A stretch of DNA of 64,000 bases from Thermacetogenium phaeum DSM 12270 (GTDB lineage Bacteria; Bacillota; DSM-12270; Thermacetogeniales; Thermacetogeniaceae). Numbering within the stretch: the stretch's first letter is position 1; each line of letters opens with the position of its first letter. Shown here piece after piece: positions 60,118 through 64,000 of this stretch. Below the pieces are notes generated by a model that did no database searches, was not told the origin of the DNA, and saw only the letters and a list, made by a program, of their open reading frames with translations. The position numbers and the translations under genes are program-made. Where the stretch lies: positions 2,155,001 to 2,219,000 of the forward strand of contig NC_018870.1 in NCBI RefSeq assembly GCF_000305935.1, written 5' to 3'.

Positions 60118-60693
60118 ATGAGTATGGAACCGCCAGAAACAAAGGGATGTGTAACACCCGCTGTTTTTAAGTGCGCTTACCCTGCACCTTACCCAGAAGT
60201 ACGGGTGGCCGGACCAAACCCTAAATATGCCCAGCTGCTGTTGGAAGATTATGCTGGTATGGTCAGTGAGTTGACAGCTGTAACCCAGTACATCTATCAT
60301 CACTTCGTGCTGGAAGATGAAAACAGGGAGGTGGCGGACCTACTATCCTGTATAGCACTTGTGGAAATGCATCACCAGGAAATACTTGCTCAAACAATAA
60401 AAATGCTGGGCGTTAATCCCCGTTACAGAACCATAGAGAGGAACAATACTGAAAGGTATTGGAATGCAACCTTTGTTTTCTATGGAACTTCTCTTTGTGA
60501 CCGGCTCACAGCAGATGTCGCCAGTGAATGGGCGGCTATTGCCAACTATCGTAAACACCAGCGCATGATCGATGACCCGTATGTCAAGAAAATCTTGGAT
60601 AGGATCATCTTAGATGAACTGCACCACGTTGTGTTGTTCAATCAAGTAATCGAAAAGTACTGCCAACCACATTTTCCTAAGTACAAAACGTAA
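60118..60693 (+). CDS. Ferritin-like dimetal protein
   Basis: 191 aa. A four-helix ferritin-like domain with paired metal motifs: ELTAVTQYIYHHF, ALVEMHHQEI, and later ASEWAAIANYRKH and DELHHVVLF. This resembles rubrerythrin/CotJC (Mn-catalase-like) proteins of Clostridia. It probably protects against peroxide or oxygen. AGGAGG precedes the ATG region. Confidence 0.82.
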   Translation: MSMEPPETKGCVTPAVFKCAYPAPYPEVRVAGPNPKYAQLLLEDYAGMVSELTAVTQYIYHHFVLEDENREVADLLSCIALVEMHHQEILAQTIKMLGVNPRYRTIERNNTERYWNATFVFYGTSLCDRLTADVASEWAAIANYRKHQRMIDDPYVKKILDRIILDELHHVVLFNQVIEKYCQPHFPKYKT

Positions 60694-60756
60694 GCTGGTT
60701 TTAAAGCAATAACACTTAGAAGCATCGATTGTGTAATATTACTGCGACTCTCTGTT

Positions 60757-61146
60757 TTAATGTTCAGCTTTTTTTCTGCACAGAACCAAGCCCAGGCCCA
60801 GACCGACCCAGCTCCCGGCAAAAGCCAGCAACCAGGCGTAAATCAAAGATTCTGGCCACGCCGCTTCCATGCCTGCAAACCAGGCTACCATCGGTGCAAA
60901 TGCCCCTGCCCAGGCCAGAATGAAGGGCAACTTGACTGAATATTTTCCCGCCTGCCAACCGGCAGGAGTGCCTGACAACAACATAAGAAAAGCCCATCCC
61001 ATGATCAATGCCGCGGCTGCCCGATCGCCTAAGCCCAGGGCCTTAATACCTTGTATATCTAACAAAAATATTCCACTAACAAAGCCAGCTGTTCCAACCA
61101 AAAGAGCAGGAAGAATTCTTTCCGTTAAACCGGGCTCATTCCGCAT
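60757..61146 (-). CDS. Small polytopic membrane protein, unknown
   Basis: 129 aa with about four hydrophobic helices (ILPALLVGTAGFVSGIFLLDI; AAALIMGWAFLMLLSG; FILAWAGAFAPMVAWFAGM; LIYAWLLAFAGSWVGLGLGLVLC) and short loops. I recognise no family. It is convergent with the ferritin-like gene and follows the Bcr/CflA gene. Confidence 0.65.
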   Translation of the reverse strand: MRNEPGLTERILPALLVGTAGFVSGIFLLDIQGIKALGLGDRAAAALIMGWAFLMLLSGTPAGWQAGKYSVKLPFILAWAGAFAPMVAWFAGMEAAWPESLIYAWLLAFAGSWVGLGLGLVLCRKKAEH

Positions 61147-61224
61147 TTCACATCACCCAAATATATATTCGCTCCTCAATAACAATTTCCTACTGCCCGG
61201 GTGCAGTGGTTCGGGCGGTGCCTT

Positions 61225-62454
61225 TTAGTCATGCACCTGCCGGATGAAGGGCTTGTTTGCAGTCCACACCCAGAGCGCCTCACAGAGCAGACCGGTGATG
61301 GCTGTTAATACTCCGAGGGCGACGATGGTGTTCCCCCAATCGAGGGAGATGATGCTCATGCCGACACTTCCCATCAGGATGCCGAAACAGCTTATCAGGG
61401 AGGAGGCAGAGCCGGCATCACCCGCCTGCTGCTCCAGCATCAGGTTGGTACCGGGAGGACGCACGCAGCTTCCGGCCAGAGATGAGGGGAGTAAGGTAAG
61501 GGCGAACAGCCAGGGTCTGAAGTTGCCCAGCATGGTTATCAGCACCCCGCTCAACGCCACCACCAGAAAACAGGAGCTGATAATCGAGCGGCGGCTGAAG
61601 CGCTTGGACAGCTGCAGGTAGAGCATGGGCCCCGCTATCAACCCCATAGCGTTTAGGGCGAAGTAGTAGCTGTAGGTCTGCTCGCTTAAGCCGAATCCGT
61701 CGATATAGATATAGGAGGAAGAGGCAATGAAGGCCATCGAAGAGATTCCGAGGATCGAGAAGACGGCCAGCAGGGATGTGAAACCGGGGTTTTTGAGGAC
61801 CGTTCCCAGCCTCCCCATCGTCTGTATTATCGTCCCTTCGTAATGATGCTCGATGGTTTCCTCCATGGCCAGGGCCCCGGCCAGCGATAGAAGCCCGATG
61901 CCGGCCAGGGCCCAGAACACCCCCCGCCAGGTGGTAAACTTCAAGAGGAAGGCTCCCAGCACAGGAGCAACGGCAGGTGCCAGGAGCACCATCGACTGAA
62001 CCAGGGCCAAAACGGCCTCACGCCTCCTGCCGCTGTAGAGATCCTTGACCATGGCCGTTGCCACAGAACCGGCGGCACTACCTCCCACTGCCTGGAAGAC
62101 GCGAAAGACGATCAAGAGATAAATGCTCTCGGCACAGGCGCATAAGGAGCTCGCCGCCGTGTAGACGGCCAGACCAATGAGCAGGATGGGCTTTCTCCCG
62201 TATTTATCGCTTAAAGGACCCCAGAGCAGCGTGCCGGCGCTGAAAAAAAGGAAAAACAGGATCAGGGTGAGGTTCGTCAGGTGTACGGAAGCCCGGAAGT
62301 ACTCCGCGATACCGGGCAGGGACGGAAGATAGAGGTCCGTGGAAAGAGGAACGAAGGCGCTCAGCAGACCGAGCAGGGCGAGCAATCCCTTTTCCCCTAA
62401 GTATTTCTGCTTGCGGTTGATGTTGACGTCCGGAATCGACTCGGTTCTTAGCAT
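61225..62454 (-). CDS. Bcr/CflA-family MFS drug exporter
   Basis: 409 aa with 12 predicted helices. The family signatures STDLYLPSLPGIAEYF (helix 1) and WGPLSDKYGRKPILLIGL (loop 2-3) are intact. It should export bicyclomycin-like or other small molecules by H+ antiport. It is a single gene; no regulator of its own is obvious. Confidence 0.92.
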   Translation of the reverse strand: MLRTESIPDVNINRKQKYLGEKGLLALLGLLSAFVPLSTDLYLPSLPGIAEYFRASVHLTNLTLILFFLFFSAGTLLWGPLSDKYGRKPILLIGLAVYTAASSLCACAESIYLLIVFRVFQAVGGSAAGSVATAMVKDLYSGRRREAVLALVQSMVLLAPAVAPVLGAFLLKFTTWRGVFWALAGIGLLSLAGALAMEETIEHHYEGTIIQTMGRLGTVLKNPGFTSLLAVFSILGISSMAFIASSSYIYIDGFGLSEQTYSYYFALNAMGLIAGPMLYLQLSKRFSRRSIISSCFLVVALSGVLITMLGNFRPWLFALTLLPSSLAGSCVRPPGTNLMLEQQAGDAGSASSLISCFGILMGSVGMSIISLDWGNTIVALGVLTAITGLLCEALWVWTANKPFIRQVHD

Positions 62455-63185
62455 TTCTTCTCCTTCATACAGTTAAGATAAATATATTTCATGAAACTCG
62501 AACGTTAACAGTTAACCCCATCATTTCTGACTAAAGATGTCACTAGAAAATTGTAATCAGATAAAAAAATAAAATCAATGGTAAGAGATCTACACGAGGG
62601 CACCTCACCGCATCTCACTCCGTTCGTTATCCTGTGCATTGTTTATTTCGTGGTTGGGATCTGCTGAAGCAGGAAAAAACCGGGGCAGGGGTTCTGATGT
62701 CCGCACACGCCCTAGATACAGCAGAAAAGGTATGTGATTCCATTTATATTGATCTCAAAAGGAAAACTGCTGATGAGAGAAAACCTGACACAAATTCGGC
62801 AAACCTGCGGACTGCCGGAGGGATCCCTGCTGAAGTGTTTTAATAAACTGCTGGAAAACAGCCGATGACACCAAAACAGCTTTTTTACAATGGCTTCGAT
62901 CAGTGTGAAAATTAAAATACACCGCATGGAGCACAAGCATTGATTGGGCAGCAGCTCTCTACATCATTATCCCAGGTCTTATCATAGCAGCTATCTGCGA
63001 CTGTGGAGCCACCTACCTGCCTGGTCAGTGGGGCCGTCCACAAACACACCTTCACTGCTATTATGTAACAAAATGGGTGGCATGGAAACATTTCGTTTGC
63101 CACCATACAGAATAGGGAATGTAACTTCAAACAGAAAATGCTGCCCGCTAATAGTAATAACAATAATACAAGCCCTGACGCATTA
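62455..63185 (+). pseudogene. Intergenic region with ABC-transporter ATPase relic
   Basis: Within this 730-bp gap, 62650-62869 encodes a C-terminal ABC ATPase fragment: DLLKQEKTGAGVLMSAHALDTAEKVCDSIYI. After a frameshift it continues as LTQIRQTCGLPEGSLLKCFNKLL before a stop. The Walker motifs are missing. A following stretch (WAAALYIIIPGLIIAAI, from 62945) may be a permease fragment. The rest holds nothing I can name. Confidence 0.7.
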
Positions 63186-63626
63186 TTAGTATTTACGCAG
63201 GTAATAGATATAATGCCCGAAATAGATAACAACCACAGCCAGGAGAAAGATACACGCCTCTATGGGGACCTTTCCGCTGCTGCCTGTTTCACCACCGATA
63301 TAAGCCAGAAGAAGCAGGCACCCCCAAAGAATAGTGACATGGGCTGTTTTCCCGGTGATATACTCGGCGCGTTCATCGGGCTGGAGGGAAGCAGCACTCA
63401 CAGCACCAGATTTTAGTTTGACTACCTTTTTGGCGGAAACCAGCATCATAATGATGTAAATTATCGCACCCGCAAGCCAGAAGAGTGTTACAGGAGAATC
63501 AAGTTCATTTCGGAAATAAGAGATCACAAACCAGATCACTGCTCCCAACAGATAGATTCCCCCGAAAATGATATAGGTGTAAAGAGCTTTAAGTGTGCTT
63601 TCCTTCTTTCTCATCTTCCCATTCAC
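63186..63626 (-). CDS. Four-helix membrane protein, partner of an XRE regulator
   Basis: 146 aa with helices near residues 17-38, 46-63, 95-112 and 120-140 and a cytoplasmic loop LQPDERAEYITGK. The DER-type loop and pairing with a small XRE gene 11 bp upstream recall DUF2178-like membrane proteins in regulator/membrane pairs. Function unknown. Confidence 0.65.
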   Translation of the reverse strand: MNGKMRKKESTLKALYTYIIFGGIYLLGAVIWFVISYFRNELDSPVTLFWLAGAIIYIIMMLVSAKKVVKLKSGAVSAASLQPDERAEYITGKTAHVTILWGCLLLLAYIGGETGSSGKVPIEACIFLLAVVVIYFGHYIYYLRKY

Positions 63627-63637
63627 CTCTCTCAGTC

Positions 63638-63844
63638 CTATTCCCAGTCAGTGCTTTCCAGTTGAAAAACCTCTTCCAAAGGCACCTTGAAAACATGTGC
63701 CAATTTTAGGGCAAGCACAATAGAGGGTTTGTACCGGCCCGCCTCCAGGGAGTTGATGGTTTGACGTGAAACCTGGACTAAAGATGCCAAATGTTCCTGT
63801 GTCCAACCTCTTTGCTCACGCATTGCGCGGATGTTATTGATCAA
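63638..63844 (-). CDS. Small XRE-family regulator
   Basis: 68 aa from TTG 63844 (GGTGGTGA upstream). Almost only a helix-turn-helix: NNIRAMREQRGWTQEHLASLVQVSRQTINSLEAGRYKPSIVLALKLAHVFKVPLEEVF. Two operators flank its promoter, so it probably represses itself and the membrane-protein gene. Confidence 0.88.
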   Translation of the reverse strand: MINNIRAMREQRGWTQEHLASLVQVSRQTINSLEAGRYKPSIVLALKLAHVFKVPLEEVFQLESTDWE

Positions 63845-63861
63845 TATTTCACCACCACACT

Positions 63862-63922
63862 TGTAAAGCATGCTTTACATCATTATAGCAAAGAGGACGA
63901 TCTATGTAAAGTCTGTTTTACA
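63862..63922 (-). promoter_or_regulatory. Promoter with two XRE operators
   Basis: Minus strand: -35 TTTACA (63905-63910), 17-bp spacer, -10 TATAAT (63882-63887). A perfect palindrome TGTAAAGCATGCTTTACA covers 63862-63879 at the start site, and a similar TGTAAA-N6-TTTACA covers 63905-63922 over the -35. The stretch 63923-64000 shows nothing further. Confidence 0.85.
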
Positions 63923-64000
63923 TCTCCAGTGCATTTTTTCTTAAGAGGCAAAAACTCTTCACGCTTGGTGGTCTATACTACCTTTCTTCCCGGTGGCTTA

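Overview
The window reads as the chromosome of a GC-rich, anaerobic, Gram-positive-type bacterium (Bacillota; by inference a Clostridia/Thermoanaerobacteria syntroph or acetogen, Thermacetogenium/Pelotomaculum-like). The grounds are an Ech-type energy-converting [NiFe] hydrogenase, a NuoE/NuoF/NuoG-GltD electron-transfer operon, a T-box leader, a Prp protease beside an L27 gene with an N-terminal extension, SipW-type secretion and a type I-B-like CRISPR repeat.

Layout. 0.1-5.3 kb (minus): complete echABCDEF. 5.6-12.5 kb (minus): comEA, ogt and leuS. leuS has a long T-box leader with a consensus promoter. A complete tRNA-Ala(GGC) gene sits inside that leader, and four head-to-tail 662-bp ORF-less group IIC introns lie exactly behind the leader's terminator. 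12.6-25.8 kb: a cell-surface/matrix locus with a c-di-GMP-I riboswitch and terminator ahead of a secreted transglutaminase, five or six paralogous fibre-like proteins (several with SipW-cognate signal peptides, one with a sortase-like tail), a membrane-fused SipW-type signal peptidase, a DUF5305-like protein, a LuxR regulator whose receiver lacks its aspartate, and an HD-GYP phosphodiesterase. 25.8-32.9 kb (minus): housekeeping genes rplU-prp-rpmA-obgE-proBA-nadD-yqeK-rsfS. 32.9-44.3 kb: an AcoR-like sigma-54 activator divergent from an aldehyde dehydrogenase with a -24/-12 promoter, then a DUF1858-like protein, NAD kinase and a three-gene complex resembling the Sporomusa-type Nfn (Stn) transhydrogenase. 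44.7-48.4 kb (minus): a MerR-controlled carbonyl-reduction cluster (Fe-ADH, aldo/keto reductase, flavodoxin, cupin). 48.4-59.8 kb: a CRISPR array of 105 repeats with no cas genes, flanked by IS605-type and IS21 remnants, a toxin-antitoxin pair and a reverse-transcriptase scar. 59.8-64 kb: ferritin-like protein, Bcr/CflA exporter, an ABC-ATPase relic and an autoregulated XRE/membrane-protein pair.

How it fits together. Ech, the Stn-like complex, NAD kinase and the aldehyde dehydrogenase point to metabolism balancing H2, ferredoxin, NADH and NADPH near the thermodynamic limit. The matrix locus combines a c-di-GMP sensor (riboswitch), a c-di-GMP hydrolase (HD-GYP) and a dedicated secretion route. 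The most unusual region is the leuS leader, where a tRNA gene and four tandem introns are embedded in one regulatory RNA. All function calls come from reading the sequence; no database search was run.
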